In this document: positions 16,110 through 26,138 of the stretch, piece after piece | Numbering within the stretch: position 1 is the first letter of the stretch | How the letters are laid out: every line of letters begins with the position of its first letter | Assembly (NCBI RefSeq): GCF_001595645.1 | Contig: NZ_LNKT01000001.1 | Coordinates: 372,001 to 436,000, forward strand | Reading direction: 5' to 3' | DNA from: Sulfurovum riftiae | GTDB taxonomy: Bacteria; Campylobacterota; Campylobacteria; Campylobacterales; Sulfurovaceae | DNA length: 64,000 nucleotides | Program-made: the position numbers and the translations under genes | Notes under the pieces: model-generated | What the model saw: only the letters and a program-made list of their open reading frames with translations | What the model was told of the DNA's origin: nothing | Database searches by the model: none

Positions 16110-19100
16110 GTGAGCTATGATGAAGACACACTGGTAGAACAGCCCGCCATCCACCTTTTTGAAAGTATGGGCTGGCAGTCGTGCAACTGCTACGATGAGG
16201 TGCTCGGCATCGAGAACGGGACAACAGGAAGGGAAGAGCGTTCCGATGTGGTGCTGGTCCGGCGTCTGCATGATGCCGTTGAAAAGCTCAACCCCGGTCT
16301 GGATGAACTGCTCATCGCGGATGTGGTAGGTGAGTTGATACGTGACCGTTCGCTGATGAGTGACATTGCAGCCAATGAAGAGATATACGGGTATCTCAAA
16401 GAGGGTGTCAAAGTCGAAAGCGTAGATGATGATGGCAACAGCGAGACGGTGACGGTGAAGATCATCGACTGGGAAACACCGGAGAACAACGACTTCTTTC
16501 TTGCATCGCAGCTTTGGATCACAGGAGAGGTGGAGACCCGCAGGACGGATCTGGTAGGCTTTGTCAACGGACTGCCGCTTGTCTTCATAGAGCTGAAGAC
16601 CTCTCATCGAAAACTCATCAACGCCTACAGGGACAACCTCAAAGACTACCGTTCCACCATCCCCCAGCTTTTCTGGTATAACCAGCTCATCATCCTCTCC
16701 AACGGCATTCAGTCGCGTGTCGGTACCGTCTCCAGCGGATGGGAACACTTTTCGGAGTGGAAAAAGGTACAGAGCGAGAGTGAACCAAAAAGAGTCAGTC
16801 TGGAAGTGATGCTGCGTGGAACCTGCGAGAAGAACAGGCTGCTGGACATCGTGGAGAACTTTACGCTGTTCATCAAGAAGAAAGAGACGGTGAAGATCGT
16901 TGCGAAGTACCACCAGTATCTCGGGGTCAATGAAGCCCTTGAAGGAGTGCAGCACATCAAGGAGCTTCAGGGGAAACTCGGGGTCTACTGGCATACGCAG
17001 GGAAGCGGCAAGAGCTTTTCGATGATCTTCTTCTCGCAGAAGATCTTCCGGAAGATCCCCGGTAACTGGACTTTTGTCATCGTAACGGACAGGCGTGATC
17101 TGGATGACCAGATATACAAAGGCTTCAATGCCGCAGGCGTGCTGACGCAGGAGTGTCAGGCAGATTCAGGTGAAGAGCTGAAGCAGCTGCTGCGTGAAGA
17201 CCACCGTTTTGTCTTTACCCTTATTCAGAAGTTCGGTACCCAGGGAGAGGTGGAGTATCCGGTTCTCTCCGAAAGGGACGACATCATTGTCATTACCGAC
17301 GAAGCACACCGCAGCCAGTACGATACCCTGGCAATGAACATGAGAAAGGCACTGCCCAATGCCGCCTTCATCGCCTTTACCGGAACACCGCTGCTGGTGG
17401 GAGAAGAGAAGACCAAAGAGGTTTTCGGAGACTATGTTTCTGTCTACAATTTTTCCGATGCCATCGAGGACAACTCGACACTGCCGCTCTACTATGAGAA
17501 CCGGGTACCCGAAGTGAATCTGAACAGAGACGACCTGGGAGATGAGATCGTCAACATTCTCGATGAAGCGGACCTGAGTGACGAACAGGAAGCGAAGCTT
17601 GAACGGGAGTTTGCCAATGCCTACCACATCATTACCCGTGAAGAGCGTCTGGAGACGATAGCCCATGACATTGTCGAACACTTTATGGGCCGTGAGTTTA
17701 TGGGGAAGGCGATGGTGGTCTCCATAGACAAAGCGACTGCCATACGGATGTATGACAAAGTGCAAAAACAGTGGAAAATGAAACTGGACCGTTTGAAAAT
17801 GAAACGGAAAGTCAGTTTCGGTTCGCAGCTTAGAAAGCTTGAAGCGGACATCGCCTATATGGAGCAGACCGATATGGCGGTCGTGGTCTCCGGCGGCCAG
17901 AACGAGTACGAACGGCTTGAAGCCAAAGGGCTTGACCTGAAAGTCCACAGGGAGAGAATGAAGCGTGAGAAGCTGGACGAGAAGTTCAAAGACCCGGATG
18001 ACCCGCTCAGGATCGTTTTCGTCTGTGCCATGTGGTTGACGGGCTTCGATGCACCGTTCACATCGACACTCTACCTGGACAAACCGCTGAAGAACCATAC
18101 CCTGATGCAGGCCATCGCCAGAGCCAACAGGGTCTACCCGGGAAAACCCAACGGGCAGATCGTGGACTATGTCAATATCTTCGGAGCGTTGCAGGAAGCA
18201 CTGGGACACTACGGCAGTGTGAAAGAGGAGAGTGAGGGGTACGGTACTGATGATATGCCGGCAAAAGATAAAACCGTACTCTTCCAAGCACTTGAAGATG
18301 CATTTGTGGATTTGAACCGGTTTTTGGAAAAAGTGCATATCGACCTTTCAGAGATTGTGTATGCCGGTACCGACGACTTTGAAAAACTGGCACTGCTCGA
18401 CAAAGCAAGTGAGATTCTGCTGGAACCGGGGAATGAAGAGGAGTTCATTTCGTATGTGCGGCAGATCAACCGGATCTTCAAAGGGTTATTGCCGGATACG
18501 AGGGCAGATGTGTACATGAGTAAGAGAGTCGCCATCAATGTGATCTACAGGCAGATGAAGATCAAAAGCGGCGAGGATGTGGATGATGAGGATGTACTGC
18601 AAGTCATTAGAAACCGGGTAAATCTTCTGCTCGATGATGCCATAGAGACAGTGGCTATCGAATCGCACCTTCCCGAACCGGTGGATATTTCCCATATTGA
18701 TTTTGAAGCGCTGGCAAAGATGCTGGAGCGTATAGAACATCCCAAAGTTTCGGATGCTCAGCGTTTGAAGAACATGATCGCCCGGAAGCTGCCTTCCATG
18801 GTCAAACGCAACAAAATGAGACAGGAGCTCCAGGAAAAGTTCCAGGAGCTTGTGGAGCAATACAACCTCGGAGCCTATACGGCGGAAGCCTTCTTTGAAA
18901 AGCTCAAAGAATTCATACAGAACGATCTCGAACCGGAAGAGAAACGCAGCGCAAGGGAAGGATTGAGTGAAGAGGAACTGGCAATCTTCGATCTGCTGGC
19001 TTCTGAGGTGGAGTTGAGCGATAAAGAACGCAAAGAGGTCAAACGCATTGCCAAAGCGCTGCTGGAAAAGCTGGACAAGGCACTGGTGATCGACTGGCGT

Positions 19101-19265
19101 AAAAAACAGCGGGCAAAGGCACAGGTGAAACGGGTCATAGAGAATGTTCTGGATGCACTTCCCCAAAGCTATGACGACGATATCTGGCCGCACTCGGTTG
19201 AAAAGGTTTATCAGCATGTCTTTGATGCCTATATGGGACAGGGTCTCAGTGTGTATGCGGCGTAA
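16110..19265 (+). CDS. hsdR: Type I restriction endonuclease subunit (HsdR)
   Basis: The 1051-residue motor and nuclease subunit. The PD-(D/E)xK nuclease is at the N-terminus: D147, then E161-L-K163 in FIELK. The helicase motor follows, with Walker A GSGKS at 298-302, motif Ia-like VIVTDRRDLDDQ, the DEAH box at 397-400 and AFTGTP just after. A long helical C-terminus would bind the methylase core. The start is GTG 16110, seven bases after AGGA. It is separated from hsdS by the HNH gene, the toxin-antitoxin pair and about 200 non-coding bases. All key residues are intact, so the enzyme looks functional. Confidence 0.95.
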   Translation: MSYDEDTLVEQPAIHLFESMGWQSCNCYDEVLGIENGTTGREERSDVVLVRRLHDAVEKLNPGLDELLIADVVGELIRDRSLMSDIAANEEIYGYLKEGVKVESVDDDGNSETVTVKIIDWETPENNDFFLASQLWITGEVETRRTDLVGFVNGLPLVFIELKTSHRKLINAYRDNLKDYRSTIPQLFWYNQLIILSNGIQSRVGTVSSGWEHFSEWKKVQSESEPKRVSLEVMLRGTCEKNRLLDIVENFTLFIKKKETVKIVAKYHQYLGVNEALEGVQHIKELQGKLGVYWHTQGSGKSFSMIFFSQKIFRKIPGNWTFVIVTDRRDLDDQIYKGFNAAGVLTQECQADSGEELKQLLREDHRFVFTLIQKFGTQGEVEYPVLSERDDIIVITDEAHRSQYDTLAMNMRKALPNAAFIAFTGTPLLVGEEKTKEVFGDYVSVYNFSDAIEDNSTLPLYYENRVPEVNLNRDDLGDEIVNILDEADLSDEQEAKLEREFANAYHIITREERLETIAHDIVEHFMGREFMGKAMVVSIDKATAIRMYDKVQKQWKMKLDRLKMKRKVSFGSQLRKLEADIAYMEQTDMAVVVSGGQNEYERLEAKGLDLKVHRERMKREKLDEKFKDPDDPLRIVFVCAMWLTGFDAPFTSTLYLDKPLKNHTLMQAIARANRVYPGKPNGQIVDYVNIFGALQEALGHYGSVKEESEGYGTDDMPAKDKTVLFQALEDAFVDLNRFLEKVHIDLSEIVYAGTDDFEKLALLDKASEILLEPGNEEEFISYVRQINRIFKGLLPDTRADVYMSKRVAINVIYRQMKIKSGEDVDDEDVLQVIRNRVNLLLDDAIETVAIESHLPEPVDISHIDFEALAKMLERIEHPKVSDAQRLKNMIARKLPSMVKRNKMRQELQEKFQELVEQYNLGAYTAEAFFEKLKEFIQNDLEPEEKRSAREGLSEEELAIFDLLASEVELSDKERKEVKRIAKALLEKLDKALVIDWRKKQRAKAQVKRVIENVLDALPQSYDDDIWPHSVEKVYQHVFDAYMGQGLSVYAA

Positions 19266-19287
19266 GCTATGATTGACCGGGTTTGTA

Positions 19288-19308
19288 ATTCCGGATCAAG
19301 TCCGGAAT
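19288..19308. repeat. Hairpin repeat / terminator between convergent genes
   Basis: ATTCCGGA-TCAAG-TCCGGAAT is a perfect 8-bp stem with a 5-base loop, lying between hsdR and the convergent efflux operon. It can act as a bidirectional terminator. The same core (GGATCAAGTCCGGAATGAC) is a REP-like repeat seen in many bacteria. Confidence 0.6.
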
Positions 19309-19321
19309 GACGTGATATATC

Positions 19322-20215
19322 TTACTTCTTCTCTTCTTTTCGATTCATTACCATCACCGAAGCGGTCAGACCGAATCTCAACTTTACATTGTCGGGTAGG
19401 GTATCAAGTTTGATGCGTACCGGGATCCTCTGTGCAAGCCTGATCCACTGGAAGACCGGTTTGATGCTTGGAAGCAGATTGTTTCCAGGGTTTCCGTCGG
19501 AGAGGGAGATCCCCCAGCCGATGGATTCCACTTTTCCTTTGAGCGGTGTGTCCGGGTAGGCCATGAGTGTCACGACGGCATCATCTCCGATCCTCACATT
19601 GGGTATCTTGTCTTCACGGAAGAAGCCGAAGACCCAGTAGGAAGAGGTGTCGACCAGAGCGAGTATGGGTTTGTTGGCCGTAGCCTGTGTACCGATCTGG
19701 AAGGTGATGTTGGAGACGTAGCCGTCAATCTCTGCATAGACCTTCGTGTAGGAGAGGTTGAGCTTGGCAGTGTTGAGTGCTTCCGTAGAACTGTCGATGT
19801 CCGCAAGTGATTTGAAATAGTTGGTCTCATTTCTGACAAGGTCTTTTTGTGAGACGGCACCTTTGTCCTTGGCATAGATCTTTTTGACACGTTCATACTC
19901 TATCTTGGTCCCTTTCGCCGCTTCGAGTGTACGCTGCAGTCTTGCTTTGGCCTGTCTGACCTTCAGTTCGTACTGTGAAGGGTCGAGTTCGAAGAGAAGG
20001 TCCCCTTTTTTGACCTTCTGGTTGTCCACGACATGTATCTTCGTGACCATGCCCGTCACACGGGGTGCGACCTGGATGACCTGTGTACGTACCTGTCCGT
20101 CGCGTGTCCAAGGGTTTTCTATGTAGTCTCTGTATTTGTGGTAGGCAAAGTAGCCAGCTGCTCCCAGAATAGCCAGAGTAAATAATAGTTTGATAAGTTT
20201 TTTAAGAGTCGGCAT
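19322..20215 (-). CDS. aaeA: HlyD-family periplasmic adaptor of an Aae-type efflux pump
   Basis: A 297-residue membrane fusion protein with one N-terminal membrane segment (about 8-24). The AaeA-type start ENPWTRDGQVRTQVIQVAPR leads into the lipoyl half-domains, with a helical hairpin between (about 80-150). It links the inner membrane pump to the outer membrane channel. It is the last gene of a minus-strand operon with a DUF1656 protein, a TolC-like lipoprotein and a FUSC-family pump. AaeAB pumps export aromatic carboxylic acids such as p-hydroxybenzoate in E. coli; the substrate here is unknown. Confidence 0.87.
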   Translation of the reverse strand: MPTLKKLIKLLFTLAILGAAGYFAYHKYRDYIENPWTRDGQVRTQVIQVAPRVTGMVTKIHVVDNQKVKKGDLLFELDPSQYELKVRQAKARLQRTLEAAKGTKIEYERVKKIYAKDKGAVSQKDLVRNETNYFKSLADIDSSTEALNTAKLNLSYTKVYAEIDGYVSNITFQIGTQATANKPILALVDTSSYWVFGFFREDKIPNVRIGDDAVVTLMAYPDTPLKGKVESIGWGISLSDGNPGNNLLPSIKPVFQWIRLAQRIPVRIKLDTLPDNVKLRFGLTASVMVMNRKEEKK

Positions 20216-20261
20216 TTAGTGCCTCCCTGTAGTGAATTTTAATTCTTCTCATTCGTAGTCC

Positions 20262-20477
20262 TTAAAATTTGATCCAGAAATGGTCTATGAGGACCATATA
20301 GAGTGCCATAACGGCAATGAACACATAGGAAGGAGCATAAAAATAACGCGAAACCTTCAACTTGTTGAGTATGAGCACTGTAATGACCGCTGCAAGGAAC
20401 GAGAGCAGTACGACAGGCAGTATGGGCGAGAAATAGACATCATCGATGGAAAGTTCGTGCGGATAGTTATTTAGCAT
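20262..20477 (-). CDS. aaeX: DUF1656 small membrane protein (AaeX-like)
   Basis: A 71-residue inner membrane protein with two hydrophobic segments. The start MLNNYPHELSIDDVYFSP and the ending VLIDHFWIKF fit the DUF1656 family, which is always found with Aae-type pumps. ATG 20477 has AGGAGAG upstream and overlaps the end of the outer membrane channel gene by 11 bases. Its role in the pump is not known; it may help assemble the inner membrane part. Confidence 0.85.
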   Translation of the reverse strand: MLNNYPHELSIDDVYFSPILPVVLLSFLAAVITVLILNKLKVSRYFYAPSYVFIAVMALYMVLIDHFWIKF

Positions 20478-22092
20478 TGCTCTCTCCTGCTGCATAGAAT
20501 CCTTTCGGGAGTCGTGTCATATCGTCGTCCAGGTAGTGTCCCCAGTCCGTACGTGCCTTCATCCTGGCGGCCATCTCTTTGGAGATGTAGGCTTTTCCTC
20601 TGCTGATCTGCCAGCCGCCGCCCAGTGCTTTGTAGAGAGAGACGGCACTGAGTGCCATGTTCCCCTTGATGCTGGCAAAACGGTCCTGTGTAGAGGTAAG
20701 TTTCTCTACGGTGGTCAGCAGACGCTGGTAGTTGACCAGACCGTCGTTGTACTGTACGACCGAAATGTTGAAAGCACGAATGGTCGCTTCGACGGCTTTT
20801 TTGTTCTCGATATGCTGTTTGCGTGTCAGGACATAGCCGTTGAGGGCATTGGAGACCTCCTGAACGGCGGAGAGAACCTGTTTGTTATACTTGACCAGGC
20901 TCTCTTCGAAGATGGCATCCTGCAATCTGATCTGGTTCTTGATACGTCCGTAGTTGAAGATATTCCAGGAGAAAGAGGGGCCGATCGTTACGCCAAGAGC
21001 ATTGCTTCCCGATATCCATGAGCCTGTTGAGTTGTTCGTGTTGTAGCCGATATTTCCAAAGAGGCTGAAGCTCGGGTAGAGTGCTGCCATGGTCGCACCG
21101 ATACGTGCAGAGTTTGCATGCACGTTGTACTCGGCCACTTTGAGGTCTGGCCGCTGTGTCAGGAGATTTGCATCGATCTTGTAGTAAGGGTTCAGACTGG
21201 CTGTGGGAATAAGCTCGATACCGATGAGCCCGTGGGCTTTCTCCTTGATCTGTATGATATCTTTGCTTTGTGCGATGAATGTGTTGGCTGCTTCATACCG
21301 TTTGGCCTTTCCGACATTGAGCATACGGTCTATCTGGCCGGCATCGGTACTCAGCAGGAGGGCAAGGGCATTGCGTGCCTTGACCTTGGTCAGTTCAATG
21401 GCAGGAATGGAGGTACGTGTGTTGTAGAGCTGTGTCCTGGCCTGCTGCATATCGAGTTCGGAAACGTTGCCCGAGTTGAACTGTATCTCTGTCATTTTTG
21501 TGACACGCTCCTGAATAACCACGTTCCGCTTGGCGTAGGTCAGACGCTCCTGTGCCGTACGGTAGTCGATGTAGTTCCGTGCCACTTCGGCAATGACGGA
21601 GACCATGATGTTGTCGTAGGATGCAACGGAGGCATAGAGGCCGGCTTCGGAAGCTTCGATACCTCTGGCATACTTGCCCCAGATGTCCATCTCCCATCCC
21701 ATGTCGAAGTTCAACCCTGCGGTAGCGACATCTCCGAGTCCGGTACGCGTTGAGCTTGCCTGTCCTGAAATTGTCTGTACCTGCGGGAAGGCAAGCCCCT
21801 GACTGATACCCAGAGCGGCACGTGCCTGTGCGATACGCAGTCCGGCACTCTTGATGTCGAGGTTCTGGGCATAGGCCTTTTCGACCAGACGGTTGAGTGT
21901 CGGGTCATGGAAGGTACGCCACCATTTGACGACAGAAGCATTTTTCGGGTCGGTATGGTTGCGTTTCCACGCTTTGGGCAGAGGTGGATTGCTGATGCCT
22001 GTAAAATCAGGCCCCAGCTTGACACAACCGCTGAAAATAAGCGAGGAGAGGCCTATGGCGGCGGCACGTTTGATACTCATTGTTGTTCTCAT
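20467..22092 (-). CDS. TolC-like outer membrane efflux lipoprotein (NodT family)
   Basis: A 541-residue outer membrane channel of RND/Aae-type efflux systems. The lipoprotein signal ends in LIFSGC (about residue 23). The mature start KLGPDF is typical of the NodT/OprM group, and two OEP repeats follow with long helices. The stop of the upstream pump gene and this ATG share a base (TAATG), implying translational coupling. An extra C-terminal tail of about 50 residues with RMKARTDWGHYLDDD is longer than usual for the family and charged. Confidence 0.9.
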   Translation of the reverse strand: MRTTMSIKRAAAIGLSSLIFSGCVKLGPDFTGISNPPLPKAWKRNHTDPKNASVVKWWRTFHDPTLNRLVEKAYAQNLDIKSAGLRIAQARAALGISQGLAFPQVQTISGQASSTRTGLGDVATAGLNFDMGWEMDIWGKYARGIEASEAGLYASVASYDNIMVSVIAEVARNYIDYRTAQERLTYAKRNVVIQERVTKMTEIQFNSGNVSELDMQQARTQLYNTRTSIPAIELTKVKARNALALLLSTDAGQIDRMLNVGKAKRYEAANTFIAQSKDIIQIKEKAHGLIGIELIPTASLNPYYKIDANLLTQRPDLKVAEYNVHANSARIGATMAALYPSFSLFGNIGYNTNNSTGSWISGSNALGVTIGPSFSWNIFNYGRIKNQIRLQDAIFEESLVKYNKQVLSAVQEVSNALNGYVLTRKQHIENKKAVEATIRAFNISVVQYNDGLVNYQRLLTTVEKLTSTQDRFASIKGNMALSAVSLYKALGGGWQISRGKAYISKEMAARMKARTDWGHYLDDDMTRLPKGFYAAGESNAK

Positions 22093-24269
22093 TAGAATCT
22101 GCTCTCTTTCAATACGTTAAAATCGATCTGTCTCATCAGCTTCTGGCAGCTGAAAAAGGCACGCCAGCTGTTTTTGTGCATGGAGATACTCTCATAAAAA
22201 CCGAGAACCTCGTTCACGGGATAACTGGGTACATCCTGACTCTCGAAAAAATCTGTAAGATTCTTTTCAATATGTTGGATGACACTGTCCGTATCTTTCC
22301 ATTCAGCTTCAGCCTCCTGTGCACTGTGTCCTTCCTGGTAGTAACGCATCAGGGAAGAGAGGGGTGCTTTGTCTGCCTGGGAGATGTAGGCTTTGATCAG
22401 CGGGTTTTCCTTGCGTTTACGTCCCTCATTGTACATGATCAGCAGCAGGTTGGCAAAGATGTCACACTCTTTGGTGAACTGTATCAGCTTTTCTTTTTCT
22501 ATCTCGGAAAAATACTTCCCGTCTATCTGGCTTGACCAGAGCTGCATGTTCTGTACGGTATTGAGCAGGTGGGTCTTCGCATACCAGCCTCTGAATTTCT
22601 GAAGAAGGCTCAGTCTGCCGTTGACGCGGTCCCAGTTGTACTGTACCAGCTCTCTGGCAAAACCGAAGAAACGTTTTTTCATGACAAGAAAGAGATGCTC
22701 CGGTTTTGTAGAGAAAGGGATATAGTAAAAGAAGAGCAGCAGCGAAAGAAAAGCGTAAAAGACGAAAAGGGTCAGCAAAAAGCCGTCAAAGGCATAGTAC
22801 ATCTGGTTATTGATATTGAAAGTGGCGATCCCCAGCAGGAAGAAGATAGCTATCTTCGGGTTGATGAAGTAAAAGCCTATAAAGCCATAGATGAAAAGAA
22901 ACAGACCAAGTTCCCATCCGTAGTAGAGGTTTGGAAGTACCAGAACATACATAGCGGTTGCAAAGATGAAAGAGAGCGTAAAGACGATCATCAGAAGAGA
23001 AGGTTTGACCGGTGAGAATGTGGTGATGATGCTCAGTCCCGTCGCCAATGCCACAATGTAAAAGCCTCCCGGAGGGTTCACGGTGATCCAGAGGAATACC
23101 GCTGTCCAGAATACCAGAAAGGTGATCAGTGAACCTTTGAGATGCTCCGGGTCGAGCCAGGTGAAACGTGAGCTTTTTGCTTCAGGCTCTTCTTCGAAAC
23201 GGGTGGGCTTGGGGCTGTTGAGGGCATTGAGTTTGTATGCCACTTTTCTCAGGAGTGCATGGAGTTTGTTCATTTCGGAAACGATACTGCTGAGCGTGGC
23301 ACGCTGCAGCTGGCTGAGGGAAAGTATTTCATTTTCATTGAAGCGGGCTTCAAATGTTTCTGGAATTACTATAGCCTCTCCGCCGTCCCATGCTTTGGCC
23401 ACAGCAGAGAAGAGATCTTCTATTTCTCTTTCCAGCTTGGGGTAGTTGCTGATATAGTGTGAAAGTGCTTTGGGGAAATCGGATGTCTTCTGATAGGAGA
23501 GCAGGGTAAGTATGTTTCCGATACGCCGGTAGTCACGCAGTACGCTTGCCCATTGTGAGCGGTTGAAACCGTTCTCAATGCTGCTGGCACGCACAGCACT
23601 CTGGGTCAGTTTCTGTGTCTGGGCCATCATTTCCTGTTCTGCTGCTTTGTTGCTCTCTTTGTCTTCAAGGCATATTTTAAACAGAGCTTGCTGTTTTTGT
23701 GTCAGTGCTTTGGCATCGTCCGTACTCTCATCTTTGAGAGAGACCGGCCAGAGCAGTACACCGACCAGCGTATAGACAGCGATCCCGAAAATGGTCATGA
23801 AGGTCTTGTCCACACCGTAGAGAAAGACACCATCGACTTCACCGTTCTTGAACATCAGCATCATGGTGATGGCAGTGAGCATAAAAATGGTCATATCGCC
23901 TTTGTAGGCACGGGCAAAATAGAGAGAGATCGTAACAAGTATCGAGAGGAGTGCAAGGTAGAGCATGCGGTCTTGGGGAAAGAGACCAATGAGTACCATA
24001 CCGATGACTGCACCGATGACCGTACCGATGACACGCAGCATTCCTTTCATGACAGAGTCTCCCACCGAACCGATGGCTGCGATGAGCATGATGGTAGTGG
24101 CAGCTGTCGTGGTGTTGTCCCAGCCCTGAGAGAAGGAGATCGCATAGACGATGACCAGGCTCAGAGAGGCTTTGATGGCGAACTTCATCTTCTCCGAAGG
24201 CTGAGGAAGTGTCCACGCCAAGATACTCTCTATGAGTGATCTTTTCTGCGTTGCAGCCTTTGTTTTCAC
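22092..24269 (-). CDS. aaeB: FUSC-family inner membrane efflux protein (AaeB-like)
   Basis: A 725-residue inner membrane transporter with two membrane blocks of about five to six segments (roughly 30-180 and 375-540), each followed by a cytosolic helical region. This is the normal plan of FUSC/YccS/AaeB proteins. It would take up cytosolic aromatic acids or similar amphiphiles and pass them to the adaptor and TolC-like channel encoded downstream. It is preceded by a potassium-channel-like gene with only three bases between. The substrate is inferred from AaeB only. Confidence 0.88.
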   Translation of the reverse strand: MKTKAATQKRSLIESILAWTLPQPSEKMKFAIKASLSLVIVYAISFSQGWDNTTTAATTIMLIAAIGSVGDSVMKGMLRVIGTVIGAVIGMVLIGLFPQDRMLYLALLSILVTISLYFARAYKGDMTIFMLTAITMMLMFKNGEVDGVFLYGVDKTFMTIFGIAVYTLVGVLLWPVSLKDESTDDAKALTQKQQALFKICLEDKESNKAAEQEMMAQTQKLTQSAVRASSIENGFNRSQWASVLRDYRRIGNILTLLSYQKTSDFPKALSHYISNYPKLEREIEDLFSAVAKAWDGGEAIVIPETFEARFNENEILSLSQLQRATLSSIVSEMNKLHALLRKVAYKLNALNSPKPTRFEEEPEAKSSRFTWLDPEHLKGSLITFLVFWTAVFLWITVNPPGGFYIVALATGLSIITTFSPVKPSLLMIVFTLSFIFATAMYVLVLPNLYYGWELGLFLFIYGFIGFYFINPKIAIFFLLGIATFNINNQMYYAFDGFLLTLFVFYAFLSLLLFFYYIPFSTKPEHLFLVMKKRFFGFARELVQYNWDRVNGRLSLLQKFRGWYAKTHLLNTVQNMQLWSSQIDGKYFSEIEKEKLIQFTKECDIFANLLLIMYNEGRKRKENPLIKAYISQADKAPLSSLMRYYQEGHSAQEAEAEWKDTDSVIQHIEKNLTDFFESQDVPSYPVNEVLGFYESISMHKNSWRAFFSCQKLMRQIDFNVLKESRF

Positions 24270-24272
24270 TGC

Positions 24273-24947
24273 TTAGCGTCCTTTTCTTTTTTGCTGGATC
24301 GCGTCAAGCCGCAGGGCAATGAGACTGGAGACGATGATGGCCATATAGAAGACACCAAAGACTGCTTCAAGATAGACGAAGAATTCCGCGATGTGGTTGG
24401 TGGGAAGGATATCGCCATATCCCAGGGTGGTCAGTGTAACGAAACTGTAGTAGGCCACCCTGGAGAAACTCTCCTGCCAGTTCGTGATCTCCACACCGCT
24501 GAAAGAGGAAGGATCCGCAATGAGAAGGAATAGATAGATCACCGACCAGATAAGGCCGATGAGCAGATAAAGACTGAGTGAGCCGATGATCTTGTTCTCA
24601 TCGATGTCCCCTTCAAAAAGTACATGTTTGACCGCCAGGAGGAATGCAGCTGTAAAGTAGATGAAAAGCAGAGCAAGGACGGTGTATACCAGCAGGTGAT
24701 GTTCGAAGTATTTGACAAATACAATAATGGCGAAAAAGAGAAAACCAAGGACCAGAGCAGCCCAGCGCCAGGACTTCTCGATCTTGAGGCTCTTGATACT
24801 GATGAGGATCATCGCCAGTGCGACCATGGAGAGAATGTCTTCCCCCCAGTCGCTTGGGAACTGTGCGATCAGCGCAGCGGTAAAAAGAAAAACAAGCAAA
24901 GAAGAGAAGAGGTAGAAAAAATTGTTCTTGTGCGTCAAATGTTTCAT
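24273..24947 (-). CDS. Two-pore-type ion channel protein
   Basis: A 224-residue membrane protein with about six hydrophobic segments. The selectivity filter TTLGYGD lies at about 173-179, between the last two membrane helices, as in Ion_trans_2 potassium channels. There is no cytosolic RCK/TrkA domain. It sits between a FUSC-family pump and an AI-2E-family permease on the same strand, so it may be co-transcribed. Potassium conduction is the expected activity. Confidence 0.85.
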   Translation of the reverse strand: MKHLTHKNNFFYLFSSLLVFLFTAALIAQFPSDWGEDILSMVALAMILISIKSLKIEKSWRWAALVLGFLFFAIIVFVKYFEHHLLVYTVLALLFIYFTAAFLLAVKHVLFEGDIDENKIIGSLSLYLLIGLIWSVIYLFLLIADPSSFSGVEITNWQESFSRVAYYSFVTLTTLGYGDILPTNHIAEFFVYLEAVFGVFYMAIIVSSLIALRLDAIQQKRKGR

Positions 24948-24968
24948 AGGTTGCTCTTATTGTCGTTT

Positions 24969-26054
24969 TTATTCGGTTTTACTTGTAACATCTTCCAGTG
25001 TCACTTCATTCATCCAAAAGCCAAAGAGCGTGTATGCCAAAGCAAAGATGACAGCACCGACAAAGAGGCCTATCATACCCATGAGCATCATACCGCCGAT
25101 GGCACCGATAAGGATGACAAGCATCGGTACATCCACACCACGCCCCATAAGCATCGGTTTGAGTACCCCGTCACTGGCACCGACAAGGACCATATAGACA
25201 GCGAAGACGACTTCAGCGGTTCCGGACCCCTGAGAGAAGACATAGGCTATCATCGGAGCGATAACAATGAGTGCAGGGAGCTGAATGATGGTGAGGAACA
25301 TGATGATCACAGCCCAGACGATCGCCAACGGAATACCCATCAGGGTTATACCGATAAGTGCGAATATGGCCTGGATGATGGCGACACCCAATACACCGTT
25401 CACTACAGAACGTACCGTCAGTGTTGAGAGTTTTGCCCAATCATCCCCTTTTTCACCCATGAGACGGCGGGAGAGATTCTTATAGAAGTGTACTGCACCT
25501 TCTTTCCCGATAAGGAAAAATGCCGCGATGATCATGGAAGCGATGAACATAAATATGGTACCGATCAGGCCGCCCAGTGAAGACAACACACTTTTTATAC
25601 CTGCCTTGATATCGTCCGAAAAGGGTGCCAGCGTCTTTTTGAGGTTGTGTGAGGCATTCTCCCAGAGTATATAGGTCTTCTTACCGATGATCGGCCACTC
25701 TTTGACCTTTTCTGTCGGAGGCGGAATGGTGATGTTGCCGTCCTTCATCGAATGTATGATCTGCTGGGATGTTGCGATGGTCTTTCCTGAGAGTGAATAG
25801 GTGGGAAGTATGAGTGCCGCTATGACAGCAATGGTAAGACCGATAATGATCTTTTTACGGTGCCCGAAACGTTTTACCAGTGTATTGACCAGCGGGTCGA
25901 TCCCTACAGCGATGATGATCCCCCAGGCAACGATGGTCATGAATGGTTTTGCGATCAGGTAGGAGAGGTAGACCACCAATGCAATGATAGACAGCTTGAT
26001 AGCTATCTCTATAGCAAGACTTACTTGCTCTTTTCTTTGTGTGACTTTGTCCAT
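24969..26054 (-). CDS. AI-2E-family (PerM/YdiK) permease
   Basis: A 361-residue membrane protein of the AI-2E transporter family. It has about eight segments, the soluble loop after the third segment (residues about 95-150) and the conserved C-terminal part with LPMLVILIGAIGGMM-like sequence. Members have been linked to autoinducer export, sodium/proton antiport or general permease activity, so the substrate cannot be given. It is the first gene of the minus-strand run down to 19322. A second family member is at 41150-42193. Confidence 0.87.
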   Translation of the reverse strand: MDKVTQRKEQVSLAIEIAIKLSIIALVVYLSYLIAKPFMTIVAWGIIIAVGIDPLVNTLVKRFGHRKKIIIGLTIAVIAALILPTYSLSGKTIATSQQIIHSMKDGNITIPPPTEKVKEWPIIGKKTYILWENASHNLKKTLAPFSDDIKAGIKSVLSSLGGLIGTIFMFIASMIIAAFFLIGKEGAVHFYKNLSRRLMGEKGDDWAKLSTLTVRSVVNGVLGVAIIQAIFALIGITLMGIPLAIVWAVIIMFLTIIQLPALIVIAPMIAYVFSQGSGTAEVVFAVYMVLVGASDGVLKPMLMGRGVDVPMLVILIGAIGGMMLMGMIGLFVGAVIFALAYTLFGFWMNEVTLEDVTSKTE

Positions 26055-26138
26055 TTGGTTGTTATCCTTGTGATATGATCAGTTTAGATAATATTATATC
26101 AAATTAGACTGTAAAAGGACGTAGTAAGCTATGGACTT

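Noticed and set aside
15911-16120. A 69-codon plus-strand open frame as a functional gene
   Set aside because: Only the first 18 codons look protein-like; the rest lies in a structured repeat and overlaps the hsdR start. Treated as a relic.
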